DNA of 64,000 nt from NCBI RefSeq assembly GCF_000203815.1, contig NW_004457644.1, positions 124,001 through 188,000 on the forward strand, written 5' to 3'. Below, piece by piece: positions 47,662 through 60,591 of this stretch. The notes beneath the pieces are model-generated. The model was not told the DNA's origin. It did not search any database and worked only from the letters and a program-made list of their open reading frames with translations. This stretch comes from Cavenderia fasciculata. Lineage: Eukaryota; Evosea; Eumycetozoa; Acytosteliales; Cavenderiaceae. Position numbers and translations under genes: made by a program. Position 1 is the first letter of the stretch. Every line of letters starts with the position of its first letter.

Positions 47662-47882
47662 AATGTATCATTTTTTTTGACAAACAAACAAATAAATAAA
47701 TTAATATTTTGTAAATAAACAAAGAGAAAGAAAAAAAAAGAAGAAGTATACTTGCTCATTTAATATTATATTATAGTTTGCTCTATATTTGATTTATTTT
47801 AATTTTTCGAGTTTTTAACAAGAAAGGTACAAGCATGCTTTGCTTTCAAAAACCACCAACTTCTTTTTTGTATTTACAAACA

Positions 47883-48713
47883 ATGAAATGTATTTCAATA
47901 TTTATATTTGTTGTATTGGTTGTTACTACTGTTGTTGTTAATACACAAACAACAGTTGACACTTGTACATACATTGATAAATATGGGTATTACTATGACT
48001 TGCGTGCGCTAGCTGGTCAAGACTTCAACGCTGAAATCAAATCAATTTTTTCTAGTGATTGGACCCAATTGTTTTCAGTCTGCTCTATAAACACCGAATG
48101 TCAATCGAAATATAGTTACCCAGCTGCTAGTGGGTGCTCGTATTGGGGTGCAAATAAACAACTCGATGGTTTAACTGCTGAAGCCAACACTCAACGATTC
48201 GGACCTGGTGTTGTCCCAGGCACTGGAGTGAACCTCATTTCCGACTCTACCTCTAGTACTCTCATCGTTAATATGGTGTGCAGTGTCGACAAGAAGAATT
48301 CGACTTGCATTGAAGCCCCAAAAAAAACATATACATGTACCATCTACTCTAAAGAAGCATGTCCATTCTATCAAGCCAACATCATACCAGCTACCTCCAC
48401 TATCCAAGTGTCTTGTCAAGGTGCAAGTGGATACGGTCCAACTACAATCCCCTATACCGACTATCAATGTAGTGTACTCAATACCTCACCATTACAATCA
48501 CAATACGTCATGTTGTATGCAGTCGTCAGCGGTGACACCAAGCTTGTCGATATCAATGGCGACTATTTACCACTTTATAGTAATGGTACGGGTCTATGGT
48601 ACCCTTCTCAAGCAGTCTCTCCTCTCGTTCCATCCTCCAAGGTCTCCTTTAGTTACACAATAGAAAATAATCAACCAAGTCCTCGTTTCTTACCTGTTGT
48701 TTTATCTGATTAA
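47883..48713 (+). CDS. Secreted MRH-like protein, copy 2
   Basis: 276 residues from the ATG at 47883. An in-frame ATG at 47835 is rejected because it would bury the signal peptide (MKCISIFIFVVLVVTTVV). It is highly similar to copy 1 throughout, including CTYIDKYGYYYDLRALAG and RFLPVV near the end, with a few short insertions. It is also intronless, and shares a stretch of upstream sequence with copy 1 (about 46712-46752 and 47785-47826), so the promoter was duplicated along with the gene. Confidence 0.7.
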   Translation: MKCISIFIFVVLVVTTVVVNTQTTVDTCTYIDKYGYYYDLRALAGQDFNAEIKSIFSSDWTQLFSVCSINTECQSKYSYPAASGCSYWGANKQLDGLTAEANTQRFGPGVVPGTGVNLISDSTSSTLIVNMVCSVDKKNSTCIEAPKKTYTCTIYSKEACPFYQANIIPATSTIQVSCQGASGYGPTTIPYTDYQCSVLNTSPLQSQYVMLYAVVSGDTKLVDINGDYLPLYSNGTGLWYPSQAVSPLVPSSKVSFSYTIENNQPSPRFLPVVLSD

Positions 48714-49305
48714 AAAGTAGAACAACCAATACAACTAACTATGTTGTATCAAACATCATCATCTTGAGACAAAAAAGGAAATCACAAGATGGAATTAAAT
48801 ATTTGTAAATAAATTAAAGAAAGATCCTATAGATCTTGATTCTAAGATAATCACCCGTTGTAACCCTTAATCAAAGAATTCATACAGATCAACAGGATAT
48901 TATTTAACAATATTATTATTATTTTCAGAGTGACAAACAAAAACACAAAGCGCCGACGTCAGCACAAGTGGTTGTTTTCTTTACGATTGTTTTAGAACAG
49001 CGAAAGAGGAAAGAGAGAGAAAAGAGAGTGAAGGATGTAGAGACATTGATCAAACAACAAGCCCGCCCACAACACACTGCACTCACACACACAAGCTAGC
49101 TACATCAGTGAAACAGCAGGAAATTTCCAATGGTCGTAATGATAAGGAAGGAATAAGAGACATCATTAAACAACACCAATCATCATCTTCATCTTCATCA
49201 TACTAGTCCAATCAGAATTTAAACTCAACTCTCTTTTTGAGTTGTTCAATCAATATATAGATAATAATAATAATAGATAATAATAGATAATAATATTAAT
49301 AGATA
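48714..49305. other. Intergenic region upstream of MRH-like copy 3
   Basis: About 590 bp. The centre (48940-49130) is purine- and CA-rich and less AT-biased than most spacers here. The end is a series of TAATAGA repeats before the ATG at 49306. No gene or convincing RNA. Confidence 0.5.
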
Positions 49306-50266
49306 ATGAAACAACAATTAATAACAACACTTTTATTGATATGTGTTTTTTACAACATTCAACCTTTAAATGCTCAATTAACAAGTAACAATTGTACATT
49401 TACCGATAGTAATGGTTATTATTATGACTTGACACAATTAACAGGGTTTGTATTTCTCTCTCTCTCTCAAAACTAAACAAAAACAAATTAAAAAATGTGT
49501 ACTTACTTATTCTTTTTTATTTTCTATTTTTAGGGAAGATTATACAATTTACCCAGTTCAAAGTAAATGGGCATCACAATGGAAACTTGTTTATTCAGTT
49601 TGTGGATTGAGTAAATATTGTTCGGCTGTATTCCCAGATGGCCAAGGATGTCAATTCTGGGCACCCAATCCTTCGAAATATATTGGTTTGTCGGGACTCG
49701 CCTCAACACAAACCTTTGAAACATTGACAACTAGTGTTGGAGAAGGTCTCATCTTGTCATCGAGAGCCAACCCCAAGACTGTTGGAGGCTGTCAAGATGG
49801 AGTATTCTTAAACGTCCATTTCCTATGCTCCGAGTCAACACCCATCACACAACCAACGGCTGTCGAGGACCCCCAATGTACATACACTGTCCAAGTACCA
49901 ACACTCTCAGCATGTCCATTTGGCGGATCAAACGTTCACCCCATTCCATCAGGTACCGTTGAAATCGATTGTCAAGAGACTGCCACTGGTATGACTGTCG
50001 ACGGTCAACCCTACACTTCGTATGAATGCACTGTCATCAATACATCGAGTAGTTTCCAAGAAGTAGCACTCTATGCCTACACTGGAGAACAACAATTATC
50101 CAAAGTATGGGGTCAATTTAGACCAGCCAATGGTGAAACAGGTCTCGGTATTTGGTATCCAAAGAACGGTATCTCTCCAATGAAGCCTGAAACTGCCGCC
50201 TTTTTTGGATACATGACAATCAATTCAACCACTCAAATTAAATTTTTACCTGTATCATTTAAATAA
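49306..50266 (+). CDS. Secreted MRH-like protein, copy 3 (intron-containing, divergent)
   Basis: Exons 49306-49445 and 49534-50266 encode 290 residues with a signal peptide (MKQQLITTLLLICVFYNIQ). CTFTDSNGYYYDLTQLTG corresponds to the MRH opening of copies 1 and 2, and the Cys pattern continues with VCGLSKYC and GCQFW. The second domain and the IKFLPVSFK ending are also shared. The 88-bp intron falls directly after the YYYDL block, where copies 1 and 2 have none. It is the most diverged of the three and probably represents the ancestral gene structure. Confidence 0.7.
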
Positions 50267-51015
50267 TAATAATAATAATAATAATAATATTAGAGATATA
50301 TATTCGTAATCCATCATCATCTTCATCATGAACCATATTTATTATTCTTCCTCCTCTAAACTGTATATTTTATTAATAAAATAAAAAGACTATTTTGTTG
50401 ATCACTCCACCAACTTCAAGAGAGAATAGAATGAATGCTTTAAACAATTATTCTCTTTTAAATTAATCTAATCTTGAACTTCGAATGTTTGAGAAAAAAA
50501 AACAAAAAAAAAAAAAGAAAATAAGTTTGAAACTTTTTGAATCATTCTCTCTATTCAAAGGTATTTTTTTACTTATTTACTAGCAAGACAGAGACCACCA
50601 TCAACACACAGATCACTCATTCTTTCAATCTATATATAACTATTTTTCAAAAAAATATTTACTAGCAAGACAGAAGATCACCACCAACACACAGATGAGT
50701 AATGCATGAGAATGATGACTCAAATCAACCTCCAATAATAGAAAACAAGCACTTGTATTTATAATTCTTTATATAAGTAAGAAGATAAATGGCTTGTCGA
50801 AGGCACTCAAGAAATTAATCCATTCATCTATTTCAGGTATGCATACTATCCCCCCACCCTTTACAAGGGATAATATCGACCTAGAAATAGATGGATGGAG
50901 AGACTAGAGAGAGAGAGAGAGAGATGAATGACCAAACGAAAAAGTAGAGTATGTATAAATTAATTTGTTTGTTTATTGTTGTTTGGGTTGATACGATCGA
51001 TATATTCACAAAATA
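50267..51015. other. Intergenic region with a short direct repeat
   Basis: About 750 bp between convergent genes. It contains the direct repeat at 50573-50696, poly-A runs near 50500 and a GA run near 50910. No gene is visible. Confidence 0.5.
50573..50696. repeat. Two direct copies of a ~41-bp sequence
   Basis: ATTTACTAGCAAGACAGA followed by a CACC-rich stretch ending CAACACACAGAT occurs at about 50573-50613 and again at 50655-50696, with minor differences. It may be a decayed mobile-element remnant or simple local duplication. Confidence 0.6.
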
Positions 51016-53294
51016 TTATGGCAATAATTCTTTAATCTTTTTAAGTGATTGAACAACACCGATAACAAGTGGAGGGTCTGTAGAATTTGGAATCAATTGG
51101 TAACAAATATCCAAAACATTGTCGATATCATCGATCGACGATGAAATCAAATCCTTTAGTTGCTCCAATTTATCATTGCCAGAATGAATTTTACCTGATG
51201 ACCCTGAATATGGTATATCTGGCATTGGATAATTACTTGGGATCAATGACTTTATAGCTTCACTTTCCTATATATATATATAAAAATAAGTAAATGTATT
51301 AATTAATAAATAAATAATAAATATATATCCTATTACTTATCAACTTACAAGTTTAATTTGTTTAATTAGATTTGCAACAGAAATACCTTCTTGAATATTA
51401 ACACATCTTAGTACTTGAGATTTGATTTTGTTGATTTTTGGTCTGAGGTCACCTCTAATGGTACCAATAGCCCAATTCTTTAATGCAATGGTCTTTGTCA
51501 AGACGTCTTGGGGTACTGGCATTGGAGGTGCCTTGTTGTTTGGATTGCTTAAACCAACCGATGGTTTTGGTTGAAAGGTTGATGGTTGTTGTGGTTGTTG
51601 TTGTTGTGGTGGTTGATTTGGTAAAGATGGAGATGGACCTGGAAGTTGAGTTGGTTGTTGTTGTTGTTGTTGTTGTTGAATTAATTGTTGAAGAGAGTTG
51701 GTAGATGGAGCAGCTTTATATACAGATTTGGGGATATTTCTATTATCTGGTAATTCGTATCCCTTGATGGCCATTCTCTTTTCCAAATAGTCCATCAAAT
51801 GATCGTTACCAATCTTATATTTTTGTTTGATTTCATCCGATGAAATGGGGTTACCCTCGATATTGATACCTGCACCCAATTTACCAAGTGCATGACAATA
51901 ACCAATCGATAATGGTAAGTCTGTTAATTTGTTATCCATAATATTTAATACAACCAATCTTGTCATTCTACCAATTTGTTCTGGTAATTCAATCAACTAA
52001 ACAAAAACAAAAAATAAATAAATATAAATATAAATATTACAAACACTCAAAAATAACCCATCTATCAATATCTATAGTTTACCTTATTGTTACCAAGATT
52101 TAATTCCAATAATCTTGTAAGTTGAGTAAATTCATCGGGTAATTTAATCAATTGACAACCATTGGCATCCAAAACTTCAAGGTTTTGTAAACCACTAAAT
52201 GAAGAGGGGAATGTCAATAGTGGATTACCAGACAAAATCAATTCCTCTAATCTTGCAAGTTCACCAACCTCTTTACATAATGTTGCAATCTTGTTGTTTG
52301 CAATTTCCAATTTCTCCAATGCTACCAATTTATTAATTTCTGGCTACAAACAAACAAATAAATAAATAAAAAAGGTTAATAAAAGATTGATTAATTTGGT
52401 TTGTTTTTTTTTTAAATTTCTTACAGGTAAAGAAATTAATTGATTTCCATTTAAAGATAAAACTTTAAGTTGAGGAAGATCTAATAGATCACCTGGAATA
52501 TTCATGATTGAATTACCAGAGAGAGCAAGTTGTTGAAGAAAAGCAAATGTTTTGACAGAGGGGAACATTTTGATTTGATTGAATCCCAAATCCAAGTTTT
52601 CTAGCTTTGGCACGTGTTCAGAGAGAAACTCTGGAATGGTCTCTAGACCGATACCAGTGAGATCTAAAAGATCACCGTTTTCATCGTACTGTGAAACACG
52701 GTTGTTGACCTCGGTCAATAGATTCGAAGGCAAACGGTCACGTTGTGCATTTGACGATGTGACGATACGTGCTTTGATACAAATCTCACCCTTTACAAAA
52801 TCATCTGGATGCGATGCTCTTGGTTGAAGAGTATGCCATGTTGGTTGATCGTCCAATGTCGATAAATCCAAAAACACCTCCCCCAAAAAATCATCCGATG
52901 ACAATGCATCCCAATCCAATACAATTATATGTAATCTTGTATCCATTGGTGATATTCTCCTACAATTCATATAAATAAATAAACAATATTAGGTATATAT
53001 ATTTGTATCAGCGTATTATTCTATACTATTGTACATTGTTACATACATTAAAAAGGTTTCAGCCCATTTAGGATTTAAAGTCTTTTTCTGAACCTTTGTC
53101 TTTTTCTTTTGAGGACCTAAAGCTAAACTAACATAGGGATCTGAGAAACCATTACTATCAGATGCACATAAATCTCTTGCTTCGAGAACTACACAAACAA
53201 ATATATATATATATGTAAGTATTCTTTTTTTCATATCAATCTATCTATCTATCTATCAATCAATCTAGTTACCATTAAGTTGTAATATATTCAT
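51016..53294 (-). CDS. C2-domain plus leucine-rich-repeat protein
   Basis: Six exons, 53273-53294, 53047-53188, 52425-52959, 52083-52343, 51349-51996 and 51016-51267, give 619 residues. A very short first exon encodes MNILQLN, the first strand of a C2 domain. It is followed by [18 protein letters not shown], with the Asp residues expected for Ca2+ and phospholipid binding, and [14 protein letters not shown], which completes the second Ca2+ loop. From about residue 180 there are eight or so canonical LRRs (LPxLxxLxLxxNxL). The tail is Gln/Pro rich with a final helical region. Likely a Ca2+-dependent membrane-recruited scaffold. The partner is unknown. Confidence 0.8.
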
Positions 53295-53646
53295 TATTAT
53301 AATTTCTCTATCTCTCTATCACAATCTCTTTCTTTTCTCTTTTGTCTCTATATTTTCAAAAATATCTACTACTCTTTCAATGCTTGTCTTTTAGTTTTAT
53401 AGATGATAGTTTTGTTTTTTTTTAATGTTTAATGCTTGTGTGTGTTTAAAATCTGACCAATGATCTAAAGAGCTGTTGTAAGTAGTAGGTTGATAGAATG
53501 GTTGCATTGTGGTCCGTTCCCCTATTTAAAAAAAAAAATGAAAATTAATTAATTTTCGGATAAGCAGTGGGGTGTGATATCGATCGAATCGACAACGACT
53601 CTTTAAATTTAAACATATAGATTTTGATTTATTATTGTTATTAATA
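53295..53646. other. Intergenic region
   Basis: About 350 bp between the C2-LRR gene start and the end of the USP gene. T-rich leader with CTCT runs, then mixed sequence. No gene seen. Confidence 0.5.
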
Positions 53647-54101
53647 TTAATAATCATCGAGTTGAATCTTTAATTCAACTTCTGGTGCACGATATTTTAC
53701 AACCTGTTCACGATGACCTGTTCCAGAGAATGAATATTTACTACTAAACGATGTGGTGAGGTCCATTGCTAAAGCAAACTTGTCATTGTCCTCTGGATCA
53801 TCTCTTGTATCGATATATGCAATCATATCACCATCTCTAAATAACCATGGTTTACCTCGCAATTCATTGGGGTTGTGTTGAATAGCTGCAAGTTTCTTTT
53901 GTTTTGGTGGTGGAGGTGGTGGTCTTGGAATATTACTATTATTATTGTTGTTGTTGGTATCTTGAGATACTTCTACATCTAAATCGACATCTATAACTTC
54001 TGGAGAAGTTTCACCATCAACTTGACTTGATTCAATATCATCTTCTATCATTTCATCATCTGATAAGAATTCTTCTAAATTGGTTGTATCTGGAACTTGA
54101 C

Positions 54102-54135
<34 letters not shown>

Positions 54136-56787
54136 ATCAATAATTAAATCTTTTGAAATTGAAACAGTTGTAGTTGTTGAATCTTTTTCCTTTTCTTTTT
54201 CTTTTGACTTTTCCTTTTGATGTTTGATAAATTGTTTTTTAGATTGTTTTTTTCTTCTTGCTTCAATGATTCTCCAAGGATTGATTCTTTGATGTGTGAC
54301 ATATTTGAATATTTTCAAGTATTGTGGTTCTATTTTAGTGGTTTCAGAGATGAATTGTTTCAAATCATTAATATCCTTGCCGGTGAAATAGGCTTGGGTT
54401 GGAGGATACTCGAAACTTTGGGATTCTGGTAATCTCTTGTGAATGTACAATAGAATGGGTGGAGGTGTTTTTGACTGATCAACCTTTTTCTGTTTGGGGA
54501 TAATTAAACTTTTCTTTTTATCCTTTACAATTACCACTTTTTGAGGACGTGATTCCTCTTGATCGTCTCGGCCACTTGATTTATGATGTTTCTGTAGTTC
54601 TTGTTCTTGTTGCATAATTTGTTTATCATCATTAAATTCAATAATGATATTTGCTTCTTGTTGAACATGTAGTTTTGCAAGAGACTTGCTCATTCCTGTA
54701 AACGATGTGAGTAGTTTTTCATCATTCCACAATCTAATATCCATTTCTTTGGCATCCAACTTTTCCACATCCTCTTTTGATAATAGTTCACGGAATGCAC
54801 CCCATTCCAAGACCAATTGTTTCAACTGTGAAACCAATGTCTTTTTGTCTACTGGAAAGTCACCAATAGGCGACACAGTGTAGAGATCGGCTGTTTGTGG
54901 GATGAATTGTGGGTTGAGATGGAGTGCAGGCGAAGCTGGTAGAGAGAATCTTGTAAACGTCGTCGTACCATTGTTGAATCGATACACACTAAACTTTAGC
55001 AATATCTGATCCTTTGATGGCAAGATACCTCGTTCTAAAAACAATGTATCTTCATTTCGAATGGCTCCTTCCTCTAACGTTCTATCTTCATCCACTAGAA
55101 TCACATCTGGTTGATCAAATACATCTGACGTCTTTAATATATAATTTGATTCATTTTCACTTATATTTAATCCTAAAAATCTTAATAAATATTTTTTCCT
55201 ACAAATCAAAAAAGTAAAGTAAATAAATAAATAATTTCTTTTTTGTTTCTTTTTTTTTTTAATAACGTACAAAGAAAGAATAGTATTCTTTTTAGAATAA
55301 TTAATTGAATGTTTACCAAGATCTTCATGCATGATGTTAAGGGTGATGGTTGGGGTAGTGACAGTACCACGTTCGATAATGATGAGTGAACCACCTGAAA
55401 GACCGACATGTTGCAGACTAAAGGTGTCGTCAGAGATGATGGTGCCTGGGGAGCCACCAACTTGTGTCTTTCGGATGATGGTTTGAGTGACAAACTCTTG
55501 TTTTTGTTGGGTTGATAGGTTGGGACGGACAATGTCGAGGATCATCTCTTTGAGTTGGTAGATGGTCGATCCAGTGTCAACAAAGAGTTTGTGGGGTGGT
55601 GGAGGTGCACCATAGGCAAGATTGTCGTTATAGTCGATACGATCAGTCACAAAGATGTGGACCTTGTCACGATGTCTCTCAAACTCTTGCATCAACATGC
55701 TTTGTCCGACTGACTTTGAAATGGTGCCCATTTCACCCAACGAGCTATTAGGTGTACGCTCTTCAACATAGAGTTCTGTACCACTGAAAATACGGTCACC
55801 AAGAGGTACATTTGGCATATCATCTTCCATCGGTACGAGGTTAGAATTGACTAGGTTATAGACAACTAGTTTGTCTAGAGGAATACCTGATTCTTTAGAC
55901 AGTAGTTGTTGTACATTGGCAAAGGTTGATTCTCGTTCAATTGACAAGTACCGTTCCTCTACATTAACTTGATTCGTCGTACTATCCTTGATATACATCT
56001 TGGCGCAGAATCTAATGGGGGGAGTATGAACACCATGCACTTTGGTGCCATTCCAAATCAACAGTCTTTCTCCTTCACGAAGTCCAGCTTTTTTAATGCC
56101 TAGTGACGATACTGATGACAGTGGAGTAGCCAATTGCACACGACCGTCTCTAGTCGATTGAATCTCTTGAATGACCAACACATCAGTTTGACTGAACCGG
56201 TCTGCATAGTTTTCACGAACCAATCGATACAATTCCTGAACACTTGTACCAATATCCAACTTTAACTGTTCCTCCTCATCATCTCTTCCTTGGTCTTGTC
56301 TAATCTTTACCTTTTCGGCTTCCTTTATCTCTACCAATTGACCATCTACAACCTTGTAATCATGACCAATAAATTTAGGATAAACAAACAATGTATTGAC
56401 CGATGTTTCATATTTCATTCTTTGATCCTCCAAAGTTAAATTAAATGCTTCAATTTCCTTTTTCAAATGATTTGGTATATCATCATTTTTTAAATTTTCA
56501 CCTAATTCTTTTGATCTATAAACAAGCATATCTTAAAAATAATAAAAATAAAATTAAAATTAGAAAAAGAAAAGAATACTGATTGATTGTGAGATTACAT
56601 ACAAGCTGATTCATGCTTATTACCAAATTGTTTTTCAATTGATGAATCTGGAATAATCGTAACTGAACTATCATTGAAATCAAACCATCCACTATAAATT
56701 GGTTTCTTTGATGATGAAACAGAAGAAGATTCTTTTTCTTCTTCTCCCTCTTCTCCTTCTTCTTGTTCTTCCAATTTATCTTGACTT

Positions 56788-56822
<35 letters not shown>

Positions 56823-58916
56823 TACATCTTTTTGATCTTTTGCTTGTTCTTCTTCATTTTCCTTTTGATCCTTTTGTTCATCTTGTGGAATATTAACTTG
56901 ATTTGATACATCTTTAATATAGGAATGATAATGTCCACCATAAGCACCACCTGAATGAATTAAAACAGCAAATAATTCATAATATTGATCTTTTGGTTTA
57001 ACTGGTTTCAAACCATTCTCTAAATCCTTTTCATAGGTTGACCATTCAGCTGTATATTTTGTCATATTTATAGTATTTGGGAATTTAAACTTTGATGTAA
57101 TTTTTACTCTTGATCCCTAAAATAAAATTAAATAATTAATAAATAAAAAAATTGATTTATATTTGTTTCTATCTTACTCTTTTCATATCAAAATCAAATC
57201 TACGAAGTGGAATTGTTAATACTGGTGGTAATTTACCCATTTTTACACCGATAGTAGCTTTAACTCGTTCATTACAACTATCACAAAAATATTTGTTATC
57301 ACCATCCAAAACCTCTGGTGTAACAAAAGATTTAAAACTTTCTTCCAATGTTTTAAAACCTTTAATTGCAACTGGTACATCTTGGAAAAATTCTTCTCTA
57401 TCTTTAATTTCTATAAATTAAATAAAACAATAAGTTTTAATAATCTTTTTTTTTGTTTAATATTATTTTTTTTTGTTTATACATACTACCACAATTTGTA
57501 CATTCAATTCTATTAATTAGGACACCACGATATAAATTTACAATTAAATCTTGAATAGTAGTACCTTTGAGAGAATGTTCGACTGCATCGAAAAGAATAC
57601 GATTCAATTCATGAATATCTTGTTGTTGTACGACTTGTCCACTATCCCATCCAAAACTTCTTGTTAGGTTTTCAGTACTAATCGATGATACATCACCTTT
57701 TTGTAACATTGAAAATAATCTTTGTAATTCATATGCAATAATTCTACCTTTTTTCTTTTGTTTTGTTTGATTATTATTATTATTATTTGATACAGTTGCA
57801 GTAGTAGATGTTGTTTCATTATTATTTTGATTATTATTATTGTTACCTTCATTATTTTGATTATTTTGATTATTATCTTGTGGCATTGTAAAAATATTTT
57901 GTTGTTGTTCTGAATTGTATAATACAATTGCTTTGTTTTGATTATTATCATTGTCATTTTGAAATCCAGTGTTTGAAAATGCTCCAAAATATTCTTCCGA
58001 AGTTGCATAGGTTGGTGTTGGTGGATATGTTGATATTTCATTCATATTATAATCATTATCAACATCATTATTATTATTATAAGAATTATTATTATTTTGA
58101 TTATTATGTTGATTTTGGTCAATAATAAAATCTTCTTCATTTGCAGTTAAAATCCAATCAATTAACTTTTCTTGTTGATAGGTACTTGGAAACTTTTTAA
58201 GACCGGCCAATACTTTATACTCTTCAAATCCAAATGCAAGAATCGATTGAACATAGTCTTGGTCATAATCAGCAAATGAAATGGTAGTGTTCATAACAGT
58301 ATTGGCAATATCATCATTCAAACCAAACACATCGTCTGAGAATATATTTGGTCCGATTGTTGATGTTGCTGAAGATGATGCAGTTGCAGTGGTTGAGGTT
58401 GTATCTTCATTCATAAATGTCAGTTCCCTTGACATGGTGGTTGATGTTGTCGACATGGTTGTTGTATTATCACTTGCAACTTCACCTATACTCTTTTGAT
58501 TTGTTGTTGTTGTAGTTATAGAAGATGAAGTTGATTGATCTTGTTGTTGTGACTGAGACTGTTGAGACTGCTGTGATTGTTGTTCTTCTAAACCTAAATC
58601 CTTTAATCCCAATGAATATAAATCATTCTTTAATTCTGGTGTCATATACATCATTTGAATTAAACTGTTCAAGTAACATGTTGCTCCTCTACAACAATGA
58701 TTGAATGAAAAGTGTATATTATATAAGTACTAGTTTGATCAAAGACTATGAGGTTGAGACATACTGATTTAATAAACCAACAAAACCATTTGGAGTTCTC
58801 TTGTCCATAGGTTTTCTATGATATGAACTGGAATAACTACGACTACCAGCATAGGCTGATGCGGCTGGGTATGGTGCCCTATCATCTTCATCTCCTTCAA
58901 ATAAATTTCCCAACAT
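53647..58916 (-). CDS. usp40: Ubiquitin-specific protease, USP40-like
   Basis: Six exons, 58765-58916, 57487-58688, 57178-57410, 56603-57116, 55271-56531 and 53647-55198, encode 1637 residues. The cysteine box GATCYLNSLIQ (Cys about 55) spans intron 1. A long Gln/Asn/Thr-rich insertion interrupts the catalytic domain, followed by QQDIHELNRILFDA, a CxxC zinc-like pair (ECTNCG, FCDSC), the LRRFDFD motif and the His box GGAYGGHYHSY (His about 591). SAYMLVYR ends the catalytic fold. The rest contains ubiquitin-like stretches as in USP40/USP47. It should cleave ubiquitin from substrates. The 5' splice site of exon 2 has two candidates 3 bp apart; GTATGT was preferred. Confidence 0.82.
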
Positions 58917-59232
58917 TCTTCCTTTTTTTTTTGATTATATAAATGCAATGTGTAGACTATGTGTAGTGTATATAAGATGAGAATATGAAAATACAAATAG
59001 ATAAATAGATAGTTATTAACTTATCTCTTCAAAAGATAGAGATAATAAGACAAGTTGGTGTTTTAAAAATTTAATTTGCAAAGCACTTTGAAGATGACAT
59101 GATTGAACGCCATTCAAAAAACTTGAGAAAACTTCATTATTTTAATTTCATTACATAACCTTGGTTCGTTCATTCATTCTTTTATGATATACTTATTATT
59201 TGTTCGTTATCTATCTATTTATCTATGTTTAT
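58917..59232. other. Intergenic region upstream of the USP gene
   Basis: 316 bp, A/T rich with a TATAAGATGAGA stretch near the USP gene and ATCT repeats near the methyltransferase 3' end. No gene seen. Confidence 0.5.
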
Positions 59233-60069
59233 TTAATTTATTGGTTTTTGAAGAGATATCATTAAAAACATTGGACGATGAGCTTCAATTGCGAGAGAGG
59301 GAACTTGTTTAATTTGATCGGGTGAAGGTGTAAACTCTTCGACCTTTCGAATATTGAAACCAACATTGATGAAGTGATTAATATAACTACTTATCGTACG
59401 ATGTTGTTTGACAACACCCTTGACAATCCAATTTTCTATTCTATCACCTTCCATTTGATAGTTGTATAATGGCCATACTAATCTTTCTTCTCCTTGTTTG
59501 TATCCCAATGTTTCTTTCTCTTCTTCTTGTTGTTGATTAGGGTCAGTGGGTGTTTGAGTATTATTGTTTATCCAATTTCTAATGGTTGGTGCACTGTATA
59601 TAGGGTGCTCGATGATGACTATAAAATGACCACCAGGTTTAACCGACGCGTAGACAGTATCGAGTAGAGTCGATAGATTGACTATATAGTGCAGTGTCAA
59701 TGAACTAAAGGCAAGGTCAAATGCAAGTGGTGGTAGTTTGATCGTCTCTAAATCAGCTTGTGCGTATTCAATCGATTCTTCGTGTTGATTTAGTTGTTTG
59801 GCACGATCCAACATTTTAACCGATAGATCGTATGCTTTGATACTCTTGACATGTCTCTCTCTTGCCAAGTAGCCACTAAACCATCCATAACCACATCCCA
59901 AGTCCACAACACTCTCCAACGTTGGTTGATGCTTTGATTGCAGTGCTTCGTCTAGCATCTTGATCGTCGAATCCCATTCACAGATACCAGCTGCACCCTT
60001 TACCGATCTATCCATCTTTGCATATCCATCAAAGAATTCTTTACTATCATATATATTTTGTTTACTCAT
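59233..60069 (-). CDS. Class I SAM-dependent methyltransferase
   Basis: An intronless 278-residue frame starting at the ATG at 60069 (MSKQNIYDSKEFFDGY). Longer in-frame extension upstream starts only with a GTG and is rejected. Motif I is VVDLGCGYGWFSGYLA (about residues 53-68), the acidic end of beta-2 is KAYDLS, motif II-III is AQADLE, and post-motif FDLAFSSLTLHYI is typical of the Methyltransf_11 group. GGHFIVIIEHP follows. Resembles small-molecule methyltransferases annotated as UbiE/Coq5-like, but the substrate is unknown. Confidence 0.82.
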   Translation of the reverse strand: MSKQNIYDSKEFFDGYAKMDRSVKGAAGICEWDSTIKMLDEALQSKHQPTLESVVDLGCGYGWFSGYLARERHVKSIKAYDLSVKMLDRAKQLNQHEESIEYAQADLETIKLPPLAFDLAFSSLTLHYIVNLSTLLDTVYASVKPGGHFIVIIEHPIYSAPTIRNWINNNTQTPTDPNQQQEEEKETLGYKQGEERLVWPLYNYQMEGDRIENWIVKGVVKQHRTISSYINHFINVGFNIRKVEEFTPSPDQIKQVPSLAIEAHRPMFLMISLQKPIN

Positions 60070-60591
60070 TCTTGACAAGAATATATCTATCTCTCTCTTT
60101 CTCTTTTCAACAATGAATATGAAAGATAGCTTGTCCCGACTTCGTTCGTCATATTTTTTTTTTAACGTTAACACCGTACTTGCATAATACTCATCTTTCT
60201 TTCTTTCGCAAAGTATATTTAACTCTCCCTCTTTCTCTTATATCTTGACACATCAATGTGACGATAGTTAACATAGTTTGTTCGCGTCTCAGCTCATCCG
60301 ATACTAAAGGATGGGCGCATTACCAAATTCGGATACAATAATATAAATCTTTAAAGATTTAAATCTTTTTTTGCAATTTGCTGTGCTTCCCTGCTTGCTT
60401 CCCCTGCTTGCTTCTCCTCTGAAAGTCGTTGAGTTTGGGTGTACGCACACTATTCGTAACACACACAACCGAGTACTATAAATACTTTGGTGAAGATGTA
60501 GTCATTCAATTCATTCAATTAAAGATATATATCAAATCTATAAATATACAATCATAATATCAATCAATTATACATCTATTTAAACAAAACA
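60070..60591. other. Divergent intergenic/promoter region
   Basis: 520 bp between the methyltransferase and the extended SDR gene. A C-rich cluster with three CTGCTTGCTTC-like units (60388-60419) and a TATA box at 60477 suggest the promoter of the SDR gene. Confidence 0.5.
60477..60484 (+). promoter_or_regulatory. TATA box of the extended SDR gene
   Basis: TATAAATA, 108 nt before the ATG at 60592, in an otherwise GC-moderate upstream sequence. Confidence 0.45.

Noticed and set aside
60070-60174. N-terminal extension of the methyltransferase frame
   Set aside because: Would require a GTG start and adds a Lys/Arg-rich segment translated from the 5' leader; the ATG at 60069 begins the normal family N-terminus.
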